Positions 8,063-16,462 of a DNA stretch of 64,000 bases are shown one piece after another. The DNA comes from Cupriavidus neocaledonicus. Lineage in GTDB: Bacteria > Pseudomonadota > Gammaproteobacteria > Burkholderiales > Burkholderiaceae. Where the stretch lies: the NCBI RefSeq assembly GCF_000372525.1, contig NZ_AQUR01000103.1, positions 62,001 to 126,000 of the forward strand. Direction: 5' to 3'. A model generated the notes under the pieces. That model searched no databases, was not told where the DNA came from, and saw only the letters and a program-made list of their open reading frames with translations. Position 1 is the stretch's first letter. Each line of letters begins with the position of its first letter. A program made the translations under genes and the position numbers.

Positions 8063-8998
8063 TCAGCTGCCGCAAGCGTGGATCAGGAATTCGCGCAGCG
8101 CGTCGGCGGGTTTGCCCAGCTTGCGGCCGGGTTGCCACAGCATGCCGACCTCCATGTCGGGCACCGCGTTGGCAATCGGCCGGGCCTCGATCTGCTTGCC
8201 TTCCAGTGACCAGGGCCGATACACCATGTCGGACAGCACGGTGACGCCGAAGCCATGCGCCACCAGCCCGCGCAGCGCTTCCATCGAGCCGGTGCGGAAG
8301 GCGATATTGGGCGCGAGCCGGTGGCTGCGCCAGTAGCGCAGCGTCGAGTCCTCGGCCTCGTCGACGGTGATGAGCAGGTACGGATACGCCGCGATATCGC
8401 GCAGCGAGGGCCGCTCCACCTCCAGCAGCGGATGGCTGGCCGAGGTCCATAGCTGGCGCCGCGACCGCATCAGCGTATGGCGCTGGAAGCGCTGCGGCTT
8501 CTCCAGGTTGGACAGCAGCGCGATGCCGAACTCGATCTCGCCCGCCAGCACCGCGCGCTCGATGTCGGGGCGGTCCATGTCGAGCAGGTCCAGTTCGATA
8601 TCCGGATAGTTGGTGCGGAAGCGCGCCAGCAATCCCGGCAAAAAGTATCCCAGCACGGTGTAGGACGCCGCCAGCCGCACGCTGCCCTGCAGCCCGTGCA
8701 CCTGGAAGCGCGGCTCGCGCAGCGCGTCTTCGACCGAATCCAGGATCTGGCGGGCGTGCTGGAAGAACAGGTGGCCTTCGGCCGTCAGCGTCACGCCGTG
8801 CGGCCGCCGCTCGAACAGGCGCACGCCCAGGCGCTGCTCCAGCGCCAGCACGGCATTGGTAACGGCCGACTGCGACACGTGCTCGGCGGTCGCCGCCATC
8901 GAGAACTGCCCGGTTTCCGCCGCCGCGACGAAATAGCGGAACTGCCGCAGCGTGACTTCCTTTGCCAGTCTTTCCGACCCTTCGCGCGCCTTGAACAT
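8063..8998 (-). CDS. LysR-family regulator divergent from indolepyruvate oxidoreductase
   Basis: This 311-residue LysR protein has its helix-turn-helix at about residues 17-60 (LRQFRYFVAAAETGQFSMAA, SQSAVTNAVLALEQRLG). A full periplasmic-binding-like effector domain follows (GSVRLAASYTVLGYFLPGLLARF, IELDLLDMDRPDIE). It resembles the CynR/CbbR-like activators in these bacteria. Only 130 bases separate its start from the IOR gene start on the other strand, the usual geometry for a LysR controlling its divergent neighbour and itself. A possible half-site pair, ATCA-N11-TGAT, lies at 9028-9046. Confidence 0.85.
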   Translation of the reverse strand: MFKAREGSERLAKEVTLRQFRYFVAAAETGQFSMAATAEHVSQSAVTNAVLALEQRLGVRLFERRPHGVTLTAEGHLFFQHARQILDSVEDALREPRFQVHGLQGSVRLAASYTVLGYFLPGLLARFRTNYPDIELDLLDMDRPDIERAVLAGEIEFGIALLSNLEKPQRFQRHTLMRSRRQLWTSASHPLLEVERPSLRDIAAYPYLLITVDEAEDSTLRYWRSHRLAPNIAFRTGSMEALRGLVAHGFGVTVLSDMVYRPWSLEGKQIEARPIANAVPDMEVGMLWQPGRKLGKPADALREFLIHACGS

Positions 8999-9027
8999 GG
9001 TGTCTCCGAGGTATCCGTTTTACAGAT

Positions 9028-9046
9028 ATCAGGTGTTGGAATTGAT
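9028..9046. promoter_or_regulatory. Candidate LysR binding site in the IOR/LysR divergent promoter
   Basis: ATCA-N11-TGAT interrupted dyad in an AT-richer part of the 130-base divergent promoter region. Its size fits LysR boxes, but the arms are only four bases, so chance is a real possibility. Confidence 0.3.
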
Positions 9047-9128
9047 GATTTTACGATGACCGCGCCGATTTCTACACTCCTTCGGACAGCAAATAAAGCA
9101 ACCAGAACGAAGCCCGGAGACCCACATC

Positions 9129-12100
9129 GTGAATGCCCCGCTCAATCCCGCCTTGCTCGAAGCCCTGGCCAGCGCGAGCCTGGACGACAAGTACACCCTC
9201 GACCAGGGCCGTGTCTACCTGAGCGGCGTGCAGGCGCTGGTGCGCCTGCCGATGCTGCAGAAGGCGCGTGACCGCGCCGCCGGGCTCAATACCGCCGGCT
9301 TTATCTCGGGCTACCGCGGCTCGCCGCTGGGCGGCGTCGACCAGGCGCTGTGGAAGGCCAAGCAGCATCTCGCGGCCAGCGACGTGGTGTTCCAGCCGGG
9401 CGTCAACGAAGACCTGGCCGCCACCGCGGTATGGGGCAGCCAGCAGGTCAACCTGTTCCCCGGCGCCAGGCGCGATGGCGTGTTCTCGATGTGGTATGGC
9501 AAGGGGCCGGGCGTAGACCGCTCCATCGACGTGCTCAAGCACGCCAACTCGGCCGGCTCGTCGCGCCATGGCGGCGTGCTGCTGCTGGCCGGCGACGACC
9601 ATGCAGCCAAGTCTTCCACCGTGGCGCACCAGTCCGAGCACGTGCTGCAGGCGGCCGGCATCCCGGTGCTGTATCCCGCCAACGTGCAGGAATACCTGGA
9701 CTACGGCCTGCACGGCTGGGCCATGAGCCGCTATTCCGGCCTGTGGGTGGCGATGAAGTGCGTCACCGACGTGGTCGAGTCGACCGCCTCGGTCGAGATC
9801 GACCCAAACCGCGTGCAGGTCGCGCTGCCACAGGACTTTGCCATGCCGGCGGGCGGCCTCAATATCCGCTGGCCCGATTCCCCGCTGGAGCAGGAAGCGC
9901 GGCTGCTGGACCACAAGTGGTATGCGGCGCTGGCCTACGTGCGCGCCAACCGCCTGAACCGCGTGGTGCTCGATTCCCCCAACGCGCGCTTCGGCATCAT
10001 GACCGCCGGCAAGGCGTATCTGGACGTGCGCCAGGCGCTGGTGGACCTCGGCCTGGATGACGACACCTGCGCGCGCATCGGCATCCGCGTCTACAAGGTG
10101 GGCTGCGTGTGGCCGCTGGAGGCGCACGGCGCACGCGAGTTCGCCACCGGCCTGGAAGAGATCCTGGTGGTCGAGGAAAAGCGCCAGATCCTCGAGTACG
10201 CGCTCAAGGAAGAGCTGTACAACTGGCGCGAGGATGTGCGGCCCAAGGTCTTCGGCAAGTTCGACCAGCGCGGCAACGACGGTGGCGAATGGTCGGTGCC
10301 GCGCGGCGACTGGCTGCTGCCGGCGCACTACGAGCTGTCGCCGGCGCTGATCGCCAAGGCCATCGCACGGCGGCTGGAACGCTTCGACTTGCCGGCCGAG
10401 GTGCGCGCGCGTATTGCCGCGCGCGTGGCGCTGATCGAGGCCAAGGAGCGCGAAGCGGCGCAGCCGCGCATCGCGGTGGAGCGCAAGCCGTGGTTCTGCT
10501 CGGGCTGCCCGCACAACACCTCCACGCGCGTGCCGGAAGGCTCGCGCGCGCTGGCTGGCATCGGTTGCCACTACATGACCTTGTGGATGGACCGCAATAC
10601 CGAGACCTTCAGCCAGATGGGCGGCGAGGGCGTGGCGTGGACCGGCCAGATGCATTTCACCGACGACAAGCACGTGTTCGCCAACCTCGGCGACGGCACG
10701 TACTTCCACTCGGGGCTGCTGGCGATCCGCGCGTCGATCGCGGCCAGGGCCAACATCACCTACAAGATCCTGTTCAACGACGCGGTGGCGATGACCGGGG
10801 GCCAGCCCATCGACGGCGTGCTGACGGTACCGCAGATCGCGCACCAGGTGCTGGCCGAGGGCGCGAAGAAGCTGGTGGTGGTCACCGACGAGCCCGCCAA
10901 GTATGGCGATGGCGCGATGCTGCCGTCGGGCGTGGCGGTGCTCCATCGCGACCAGCTCGATGCCGTGCAGCTGGAACTGCGCGACACCGAAGGCGTCACC
11001 ATCCTGATCTACGACCAGACCTGCGCCACCGAAAAGCGCCGCCGCCGCAAGCGCGGCACCTATCCGGACCCGGCCAGGCGCGCCTTTATCAACGACGCGG
11101 TGTGCGAAGGCTGCGGCGACTGCTCGGCCAAGTCCAACTGCCTGTCGGTGGAGCCGCTCGAGACCGAGCTCGGCACCAAGCGCCGCATCAACCAGTCGTC
11201 GTGCAACAAGGACTTCTCCTGCGTCAACGGCTTCTGCCCGAGCTTCGTCACCGCCGAGGGCGCGCAGGTGCGCAAGCCCGCGGCGGCGGCTGGCAAGGGC
11301 AGCGGCGCCGACTTCGCGGCGCTGCCGCAGCCGCGGCTGCCTGCGCTGGAGCGTCCTTACGGCGTGCTGGTCACCGGCGTGGGCGGCACCGGCGTGGTCA
11401 CCATCGGCGGGCTGCTGGGGATGGCATCGCACCTGGAGCGCAAGGGCGTGACCGTGCTCGACATGGCCGGCCTGGCGCAGAAGGGCGGGGCGGTGATCAG
11501 CCACGTGCAGATCGCGCCGGCCCCGGAACACCTGCATGCGACCCGCATCGCCACCGGCGAGGCGCGCCTGGTGATCGGCGGCGACGCCATCGTCTCGGCC
11601 TCGGCCGAAGTGCTGTCCAAGGTCCGGCACGGCCTGACCGCCGCCGTGGTCAACAGCGCCAACACCCCCACCGCGGAGTTCATCAAGAACCCGAAGTGGA
11701 AGTTCCCCGGCGCCAGCGCCGAGCAGGACCTGCGCGCCAGCGTGGGTGAGGCCTGCGCCTTCTTCGACGCCAGCGCCTGGGCGGTGACCCTGCTGGCCGA
11801 CGCGATCTACTCCAACCCGCTGCTGCTGGGCTATGCCTGGCAGAAGGGCTGGATCCCGCTGCAGCACGCCAGCCTGGTGCGCGCGATCGAGCTCAACGGG
11901 GTCTCGATCGAGAAGAACCGCCTCGCCTTCGAATGGGGCCGCTACCTCGCGCACCACGGCGAGGCCGCGGTCAGGGCGCTGCTGCCCACTGCGCCAGCCG
12001 CTGCCGCACAGGTCGTTTCGATGCCGCAGACGCTCGACTCGCTGATCCGCAAGCGCGAGGCGATGCTGACCGACTACCAGAACGCTGCCTATGCCGCGCG

Positions 12101-12695
12101 CTATCGCGACGCCGTGGCGCGCATCCGCGCCGCCGAGCAGCAGCTGGGCATCGACCGCAAGCTGCCGCTGACCGAGGCCGTGGCCCGCAACCTGGCCAAG
12201 CTGATGGCGTACAAGGACGAGTATGAGGTGGCGCGCCTGTACACCGACCCCGCCTTCCTCGACAAGCTGCGCGCGCAGTTCGAAGGCGAGCCCGGCCGCG
12301 ACTACCAGCTCAATTTCTGGCTGGCACCGCCGCTGCTGGCCAGGACCGACGCCAAGGGCCATCTGCTCAAGCGTCGCTTCGGTCCGCGCACCATGACGGC
12401 ATTCCGCCTGCTGGCGCGCCTGAAGGGCCTGCGCGGCACCGCGCTGGATGTGTTCGGCAAGACCGCCGAGCGCCGCGCCGAGCGCGCGCTGGTCAGCGAC
12501 TACCTGGCCATGGTCGAAGAGTTCGCGGGTTCGCTGAGCGCGGACAACCTCGACACCGCGCTGGCGCTGGCCGCGCTGCCGGACGATATCCGCGGCTACG
12601 GTCACGTGAAGGAGGCCAGCATGGCCGCGGCGGCGGTGCGGCGCGAGGCGCTGCTGGCGCAATATCGGGGGGCGGCGCGGCGGGATGCGGCCTGA
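9129..12695 (+). CDS. Fused indolepyruvate ferredoxin oxidoreductase (alpha-gamma fusion)
   Basis: This 1188-residue protein is the aerobic proteobacterial fusion type of the 2-oxoacid:ferredoxin oxidoreductases. It decarboxylates aryl-pyruvates such as indolepyruvate or phenylpyruvate to acyl-CoA. The order is an N-terminal pyrimidine-binding domain (FISGYRGSPLGGVDQAL, about residue 60) and a TPP-binding core (FCSGCPHNTST and the GDGTYFHSG diphosphate-binding segment). A cysteine-rich segment follows (CEGCGDCSAKSNC then SCNKDFSCVNGFC, about 660-705), as does a C-terminal gamma domain (LVTGVGGTGVVTIGGLLG). GTG is taken as start; MetGly-type alternatives are absent. With the tyrosine genes at 58-62 kb it belongs to aromatic amino acid catabolism. 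It stands alone on its strand and is probably activated by the divergent LysR. Confidence 0.92.
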   Translation: MNAPLNPALLEALASASLDDKYTLDQGRVYLSGVQALVRLPMLQKARDRAAGLNTAGFISGYRGSPLGGVDQALWKAKQHLAASDVVFQPGVNEDLAATAVWGSQQVNLFPGARRDGVFSMWYGKGPGVDRSIDVLKHANSAGSSRHGGVLLLAGDDHAAKSSTVAHQSEHVLQAAGIPVLYPANVQEYLDYGLHGWAMSRYSGLWVAMKCVTDVVESTASVEIDPNRVQVALPQDFAMPAGGLNIRWPDSPLEQEARLLDHKWYAALAYVRANRLNRVVLDSPNARFGIMTAGKAYLDVRQALVDLGLDDDTCARIGIRVYKVGCVWPLEAHGAREFATGLEEILVVEEKRQILEYALKEELYNWREDVRPKVFGKFDQRGNDGGEWSVPRGDWLLPAHYELSPALIAKAIARRLERFDLPAEVRARIAARVALIEAKEREAAQPRIAVERKPWFCSGCPHNTSTRVPEGSRALAGIGCHYMTLWMDRNTETFSQMGGEGVAWTGQMHFTDDKHVFANLGDGTYFHSGLLAIRASIAARANITYKILFNDAVAMTGGQPIDGVLTVPQIAHQVLAEGAKKLVVVTDEPAKYGDGAMLPSGVAVLHRDQLDAVQLELRDTEGVTILIYDQTCATEKRRRRKRGTYPDPARRAFINDAVCEGCGDCSAKSNCLSVEPLETELGTKRRINQSSCNKDFSCVNGFCPSFVTAEGAQVRKPAAAAGKGSGADFAALPQPRLPALERPYGVLVTGVGGTGVVTIGGLLGMASHLERKGVTVLDMAGLAQKGGAVISHVQIAPAPEHLHATRIATGEARLVIGGDAIVSASAEVLSKVRHGLTAAVVNSANTPTAEFIKNPKWKFPGASAEQDLRASVGEACAFFDASAWAVTLLADAIYSNPLLLGYAWQKGWIPLQHASLVRAIELNGVSIEKNRLAFEWGRYLAHHGEAAVRALLPTAPAAAAQVVSMPQTLDSLIRKREAMLTDYQNAAYAARYRDAVARIRAAEQQLGIDRKLPLTEAVARNLAKLMAYKDEYEVARLYTDPAFLDKLRAQFEGEPGRDYQLNFWLAPPLLARTDAKGHLLKRRFGPRTMTAFRLLARLKGLRGTALDVFGKTAERRAERALVSDYLAMVEEFAGSLSADNLDTALALAALPDDIRGYGHVKEASMAAAAVRREALLAQYRGAARRDAA

Positions 12696-13269
12696 GCGCC
12701 GAGGCAGCGCGTCGGTCCGGCGACGGGGGCACGTCCACGGGCGTGCCCGAGCAGGGATGATTCGGCAGGCGACGTCATCGTCCACCGTGTCCCGCGCCTG
12801 CTGGACGACGCGCGGCCAAAGAATCCAGGCATAGACGGCGTGGCGGCGGCGCGCGCCAAACTTCGGTGCGAAAATGCACACAATGAGAAGAAAAAATCCC
12901 CGGCCAAAGGCCCCGCTCTAACTATACTTTCGGACGTCGCGAGGGGCGCGCCAGAGATTATCGGATAACCCCTCGCCGGCCAAGTCATTTTCCCTGAAGC
13001 ATTTTGTACTGGCTGTACCAGCGCTGCCGGCCTCGTCATGGCGCCTGCCAGTCCTGCGTGCGCGCAGCGCATCAGCACACGATCCGGATCCTGCGCCTGT
13101 GGCCAAGGATAATGACTCGCGGGAAACATTATTTGGTATTAGGTAATTACAGAACAGGCTCGGTATCGAAAATACTGCGAACTCCTTGGCCGATTAAAGG
13201 AGAGCAACGTAAACAGCAAGCCGATCATTTATCATCCGGGGGCTTGATAGATTCTCTCTGGAGACCAAC
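12696..13269. other. 574-base intergenic region with hairpins and an AT-richer promoter zone
   Basis: After the IOR stop, GGGCACG...CGTGCCC (12727-12748) can form a seven-base-pair hairpin without a T-run, a possible terminator. The last 150 bases are AT-richer than the surroundings and look like a promoter/leader for the exported protein gene at 13270. They hold an AAAGGAG site at about 13196-13202 with no start codon after it. They also hold a CAAGCC/GGCTTG hairpin (13217-13246) just before the real ribosome site GGAG near 13260. No convincing coding frame was found. Confidence 0.4.
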
Positions 13270-13776
13270 ATGAAGAATCTAGCCCGGCTTTCCTTGGTTG
13301 CAGTGCTGGCCGCTCCCGCTGCATGGGCCCTTACCATCGCCGCCAACGGGCCAAGTGGAGCACATTACGCAAACGGCTCTTCCGAGCCGGTCTGCACGAT
13401 AGATTCATCCCAGGACGTCAGCTGTACCGGCACCACTATCGGCGGAGTCGGCAATACCAATGCGACAGCGATCCTGTCCGCGACTTACTCCGGCACGGTG
13501 CAGTGCCGGAACCATGGCGGCCAGATTGTCGACGTAAAAACCCAGACCACCGAGGCAACGTCGTCCGGTACCCTGAGGCCTTCCCGGAACGGCCAACTGG
13601 TGGTGCCTCCGCTCAGCACGACGGCGCCGACCGCCCAGGAACTGGTGGCTTCAGCGGTCTGCCCCAACGGAAACTGGACCAAAGTGCTGCTAGGGGGGCC
13701 GACCCTTACGAGTTTCGTGTACACGGTCACCTTCGCCGGTTTCACCCAGCCGTATATCAGCATCGTCAGTCCTTGA
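13270..13776 (+). CDS. Small exported protein of unknown function
   Basis: I do not recognise this 168-residue protein. It begins MKNLARLSLVAVLAAPAAWA, a classical Sec signal peptide cleaved near residue 20. The mature part is rich in Ser, Thr, Gly, Val and Asn. It has four Cys (EPVCTID, DVSCTGT, TVQCRNHG, ASAVCPNG), suggesting two disulfides and a beta-rich fold. A GGAG ribosome site lies about seven bases upstream of the ATG. The gene stands alone after a long leader region with hairpins. The composition differs from the neighbouring Ala/Arg-rich enzymes, as expected for a secreted protein. A role in the envelope or outside the cell is all that can be inferred. Confidence 0.7.
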   Translation: MKNLARLSLVAVLAAPAAWALTIAANGPSGAHYANGSSEPVCTIDSSQDVSCTGTTIGGVGNTNATAILSATYSGTVQCRNHGGQIVDVKTQTTEATSSGTLRPSRNGQLVVPPLSTTAPTAQELVASAVCPNGNWTKVLLGGPTLTSFVYTVTFAGFTQPYISIVSP

Positions 13777-13955
13777 TTCCCTGGCACGGGCTTCGGCACA
13801 TTCGGCTGATACCGGAACATCCGACACCGGCGAAAGCGTCCTGAGCCACTGGGCGAGCGTGCCGGCAGCACCGGCGCGCCGCCATCGGTGAGGGCTGGTG
13901 CTGTCATTGCATGCGGTACCAGTCCGTGTTTTCCTGAGTCATCGGATGATTCGCC

Positions 13956-14435
13956 ATGCGACAAGACGTTCAACTCAGTGACCGCGTGCGGGCGGTCCCA
14001 CATGCGCCGCACCATTTCCTGCATGCCGGATGGATGCTGTTGTCGGGCCTGTTGTTCGCCGGATGCGGCGGAGGGGACCCGGCACCGGTAGCCACGACCG
14101 CTGTGCAGCAAGCGCCGGCGGCACAGAGTCCGTTCGCCGCGCAAGGCATGCCGCGTGCGAGCGAAGCCCCGGCACCGTCGGCAGTGACGGACGAAACTGC
14201 CGTACCTTCGGCGGATTCCCCCGAACTTGTGCAACTTGGCGCGCTACCGCACCTGTCATCGCTGTCGGACCGTGAGAAGGCAGGATTGCTCATGCTGCTG
14301 CGTACCCGGTCACCCGCGCAACGGATGGCATTGATCAACATGTATCCCAGCCTGGTCAGGCTACCCGAGCAGCAAAAAGAATTGCTGCTGGACAGGCTCG
14401 AGCAAATCGTTCCGGTCACGGTAAGCCAGCGTTAG
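13956..14435 (+). CDS. Putative lipoprotein with DUF3106-like C-terminal half
   Basis: The protein is about 159 residues from the ATG at 13956; the exact start is uncertain. A hydrophobic stretch ends in a lipobox, LLFAGC (Cys about 37), followed by GGGD. That predicts an outer- or inner-membrane lipoprotein if the roughly 20-residue basic N-terminus is tolerated or a later start is used. A Pro/Ala-rich linker follows. The last 65 residues are helical: LSSLSDREKAGLLMLL, SPAQRMALINMYPSLVRLPEQQKELLLDRLEQIVP. They recall the repeated Leu-Pro-x-x-Gln-Arg helices of DUF3106 proteins. The function is unknown. It precedes, in the same direction, a LysR gene with which it need not be linked. Confidence 0.55.
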   Translation: MRQDVQLSDRVRAVPHAPHHFLHAGWMLLSGLLFAGCGGGDPAPVATTAVQQAPAAQSPFAAQGMPRASEAPAPSAVTDETAVPSADSPELVQLGALPHLSSLSDREKAGLLMLLRTRSPAQRMALINMYPSLVRLPEQQKELLLDRLEQIVPVTVSQR

Positions 14436-14631
14436 TGGCGGTTGCCCTGAAGAGCCCGGCGGTCGCCTGTAACGCGCCTGTTCCCGCGGCCGGCAGACGG
14501 AAGGGTCCTCACTGCGGCGTGAGGCCAGGGGAGTCGTGGCCGCTTGCACACGCTGCCGCGTCGGCGCCGGTTGCGGTTGCGGCCAGGGCCACGCCCCATG
14601 CAGAATGGCAGCAAAACTACCTGCCCCCGAC

Positions 14632-15525
14632 ATGGAAACGCCAGACCGCCTGCTGCGCAGCTTTTTGCGTATTGCCTCGCTGAAGTCGCTGTCGAAGGCT
14701 GCGGATGACCTGAACCAGACGCAGTCCGGCGTCAGCAAGCAACTGGGGGCGCTCGAAGCCCACCTCGGCAAGGCGTTGTTTACACGAACGGGGCGCGGCG
14801 TTGCCCTGACCGAAGCCGGGCAAAAGCTGCAGGAAGCGATCGAAGGGCCCTATCGCGCCATCGACCACGCCGTCGACACCATCCGCGACGCGCATGGCAG
14901 TACCGAAGGGACGGTCAGGCTGGCCCTGGTCCACACTGTCAGCTACTACTTTATCGGCGATGTGGTGGCGAGTTTCGTCAGTGCGCATCCGGGGGTCAAC
15001 CTGTCGATGATGGGGCGCAGCTCGCCGGAGGTGGTGGCGCTGGTGGAAAGCGGCAAGGCGGATCTGGGCGTGGCCTACGATACCGCGGTGGACACCGCCG
15101 CGCTGGCGGTTTATCCGCTCTTCGACGATACGATGTGCCTGGTGGAGCAGGGCAGCATTGCGCCGGCTGCGGACGATCCCGGCGTCGACCTGGGCGGCCG
15201 GAACCTGCGCCTGGTTGCCTTCCCGCATGGCTATGCGCTGCGACGGATGCTCGATAGCGCCGGCCTGAAGGGCGCTTATGTCGCGGAGGCGGAGACGGTG
15301 GACGCCATGCTCAAGCTGGTTTCCGCCGGGGTAGGGTCCTGCATCCTGCCGAGCCGCCTGCCAGACAAGCTGCTGGCCGAGTACGGCCTGTGCAAGGTGA
15401 AGATCCATACGCCGCTGTTGAAACGGCGCATGGTGGCGGTGGCGCACCCCGAGCGCCAACCCTTGCCGCTGGCCGCCGCGCTGCTTTCATGTGCGCTCCA
15501 GGTTGCCAAGGCGCTGGACACGTGA
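14632..15525 (+). CDS. LysR-family regulator of the downstream aldolase operon
   Basis: The protein is 297 residues from ATG 14632; ATG 14605 is a possible alternative start. The helix-turn-helix is at residues about 5-62 (LLRSFLRIASLKSLSKAADDLNQTQSGVSKQLGALEAHLG), followed by an effector domain (EGTVRLALVHTVSYYFIGDVVASF). The pattern resembles Nac/Cbl-like and CynR-like regulators. It lies 115 bases upstream of, and in the same direction as, the aldolase-MHS-isomerase genes. A perfect CATAGC-T-GCTATG palindrome (15534-15546) lies in the gap and is a good candidate for its operator. No strong ribosome site is visible, as is common for weakly expressed LysR genes. Confidence 0.8.
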   Translation: METPDRLLRSFLRIASLKSLSKAADDLNQTQSGVSKQLGALEAHLGKALFTRTGRGVALTEAGQKLQEAIEGPYRAIDHAVDTIRDAHGSTEGTVRLALVHTVSYYFIGDVVASFVSAHPGVNLSMMGRSSPEVVALVESGKADLGVAYDTAVDTAALAVYPLFDDTMCLVEQGSIAPAADDPGVDLGGRNLRLVAFPHGYALRRMLDSAGLKGAYVAEAETVDAMLKLVSAGVGSCILPSRLPDKLLAEYGLCKVKIHTPLLKRRMVAVAHPERQPLPLAAALLSCALQVAKALDT

Positions 15526-15533
15526 AGCCATGA

Positions 15534-15546
15534 CATAGCTGCTATG
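15534..15546. promoter_or_regulatory. Perfect palindrome, candidate operator of the aldolase operon
   Basis: CATAGC-T-GCTATG lies eight bases after the LysR stop and about 95 bases before the aldolase start. Its position suits a LysR activation or recognition site. No second copy was seen in the gap. Confidence 0.45.
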
Positions 15547-15640
15547 AGGCCGGCTCCGTAGCTCGCCTGAAACCCCGATTTCATACTGGATCCCGATCCT
15601 TTCGACCTCTCGTCGCAGGGAAAACCCGGAGAACACCAGT

Positions 15641-16420
15641 ATGAACGCCCCCCTCAGAGACAAGTCGTATTTCGACCAGCGCGCGTCCAGCGACATGGCG
15701 AAGCATCTGCCGAACCAGTGGCGCAGCACGCAGGAAACCATGGCCTATGCCTGCCGCATCCTGGCCATGACGGAGCAGGAGGCAGGCCTGGCGGGCCAGA
15801 TCAGTGTCCGTTCCGAACGGCCGGGCGCTTACTGGACGCTGCGTTTCGGGCTCGGCTTCGACGAAGCGACGCCGGCGGACTTTATCGAGGTCGATCGCGA
15901 TCTCAACACGCTCGCCGGCGGCGGCATGGCCAACCCGGCGACGCGTTTCCACCTGTGGGTCTACGACGCCCGGCCGGACGTCAACGCCATCATCCATACC
16001 CATTCGCCGTGGGCCAGCGCCCTCGCGGCCGCGCGCCAGCCTCTGGTCATCGCGCAGATGGACATGACTCCGCTGCACAACGACTGCGCGTTCCTCGGCG
16101 ACTGGCCGGGAGTTCCGATCGCGGACCAGGAGGGCGTGATCATCTCGGAAGCGCTGGGTGACAAGCGCGCGATCATCCTCGCGCACCACGGCTATCTGAC
16201 CGCGGGCAAGACCTGTGAAGAGGCGACCTACCTGTCCGTCTATCTCGAGCGCGCTGCGCGCATGCAGATCCGTGCGCAGGCATTCGGTCCGCTCACGCCG
16301 GTCGATGACGAGCTGGCCAGGGCGGCTCATGACTACCTGCTGAAGCCGTCCATCGTCAACTCGACATTCGCGTACTGGGCGCGCCAGACGCACGGCATCG
16401 CGCCATACGTCAAGCCGTGA
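15641..16420 (+). CDS. Class II aldolase/adducin-family protein
   Basis: This 259-residue protein belongs to the class II aldolase and adducin N-terminal domain family (fuculose-1-phosphate aldolase-like). Metal-ligand histidines are visible in IIHTHSPWASAL (about residues 115-125) and ILAHHGYLTAG (about 182-192). The GQISVRSER segment replaces the usual GNLSAR. Members without sugar-phosphate partners often act as decarboxylases or aldolases in organic-acid catabolism (known of the family). The gene starts an apparent operon with an MHS transporter (43 bases downstream) and an HCCA-isomerase-like gene. The C-terminal part (LLKPSIVNSTFAYWARQTHG) is characteristic of a subgroup whose substrate I cannot name. 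Confidence 0.8.
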   Translation: MNAPLRDKSYFDQRASSDMAKHLPNQWRSTQETMAYACRILAMTEQEAGLAGQISVRSERPGAYWTLRFGLGFDEATPADFIEVDRDLNTLAGGGMANPATRFHLWVYDARPDVNAIIHTHSPWASALAAARQPLVIAQMDMTPLHNDCAFLGDWPGVPIADQEGVIISEALGDKRAIILAHHGYLTAGKTCEEATYLSVYLERAARMQIRAQAFGPLTPVDDELARAAHDYLLKPSIVNSTFAYWARQTHGIAPYVKP

Positions 16421-16462
16421 AGCGCTGGCAGCACGCATCAGAACAGACAAGGAGACAAGACG

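Noticed and set aside
9072..12881. Very long minus-strand open frame (about 1269 codons) opposite the IOR gene
   Set aside because: Composition is His/Arg/Gln-rich and lacks any fold. The plus strand has all IOR motifs. A frame shadow of a high-GC gene.
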